From Eutreptiella sp. 'Long Island Sound 2002' (Eukaryota; Euglenozoa; Euglenophyceae; Eutreptiales; Eutreptiaceae), in contig OZ038399.1 of the NCBI GenBank assembly GCA_964036045.1, forward strand, positions 21,902,170 through 21,966,169: a stretch of 64,000 bases of DNA. The letters run 5' to 3'. Every line of letters begins with the position of its first letter. Within the stretch, counting starts at the first letter, position 1. The translations under genes were made by a program, and so were the position numbers. Below are positions 63,819-64,000 of this stretch, piece after piece. The notes below the pieces were generated by a model. The model saw nothing but the letters and a program-made list of their open reading frames with translations. It was not told where the DNA came from and ran no database searches.

Positions 63819-64000
63819 GCCAACGCTCATAAAGGACACTTCAAACGCTGCGGTTCGCTCCTGGGCTGGCTCCCAGTGTTGCGGTATCTCCGTCCCATCT
63901 TTCTTCCGTTTCTCTCCCACCCCCCCCCCCCCATTTTTCGCCATTTTCTGCCACTTCATAAAATTTCCATTTTTCCATTTCCTCCATTTTCCCAAGGGTA
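63819..64000. other. End of window, 3' flank of the SET gene
   Basis: Contains a C14 run near 63920 and a T/C-rich CCATTTTC-type tract. No gene or clear polyadenylation signal is seen. Confidence 0.4.

Overview
This is eukaryotic nuclear DNA. The genes are sparse, intron-rich (GT-AG introns, mostly about 80 to 1200 bases) and spread through large amounts of retroelement and simple-repeat sequence. There is no bacterial-style operon, ribosome binding site, rRNA or CRISPR array. The style suggests an alga or other protist with a large repeat-rich genome. A chromerid, dinoflagellate relative or prasinophyte would all fit, but nothing here fixes the species. One nuclear gene looks like a Rubisco-LSMT/SETD-type methyltransferase and starts with a secretory signal peptide. 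That would fit a plastid of secondary origin, but only weakly.

Layout. Positions 1-12.9 kb hold no gene I trust, only minisatellites, duplications and inverted repeats. At 12.91-17.72 kb lies a nearly intact tyrosine-recombinase retrotransposon on the minus strand, with gene order Gag, recombinase, reverse transcriptase-RNase H. It is bracketed by identical 98-bp direct repeats and a 16-bp junction repeat. From 19.06 to 27.71 kb, exons of one or more minus-strand host genes can be read by splice sites and phase; they are mixed with tandem repeats and a tRNA-Asp-like sequence. Two decayed members of one reverse-transcriptase-like family lie at 28.8-29.9 kb (minus) and 34.6-35.7 kb (plus). Beside them are two divergent paralogues of an unknown gene family, facing away from each other (32.27-33.21 kb minus, 35.82-37.52 kb plus). 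Several introns of that pair are built from one short GC-rich repeat. A zinc-ribbon exon (38.1 kb), an intronless FkbM-family methyltransferase (40.8-41.6 kb) and a DDE transposase fragment (45.3 kb) follow.

The last third, 46.1-63.8 kb, can be read as one nine-exon plus-strand SET-domain gene; the summed exon length is 2127 nt, a whole number of codons. Its fifth intron is 12 kb long and holds a minus-strand LINE of about 10.6 kb (50.5-61.2 kb). That LINE sits between two (GTGTA)n pentanucleotide arrays. It carries an ORF1, an endonuclease-RT-RNase H ORF2 with several in-frame stops but no visible frameshift, a telomere-repeat insertion, and a tandem array of conserved double hairpins.

All exon models were built by eye from splice dinucleotides, reading phase and protein character. 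No homology search or transcript was available.
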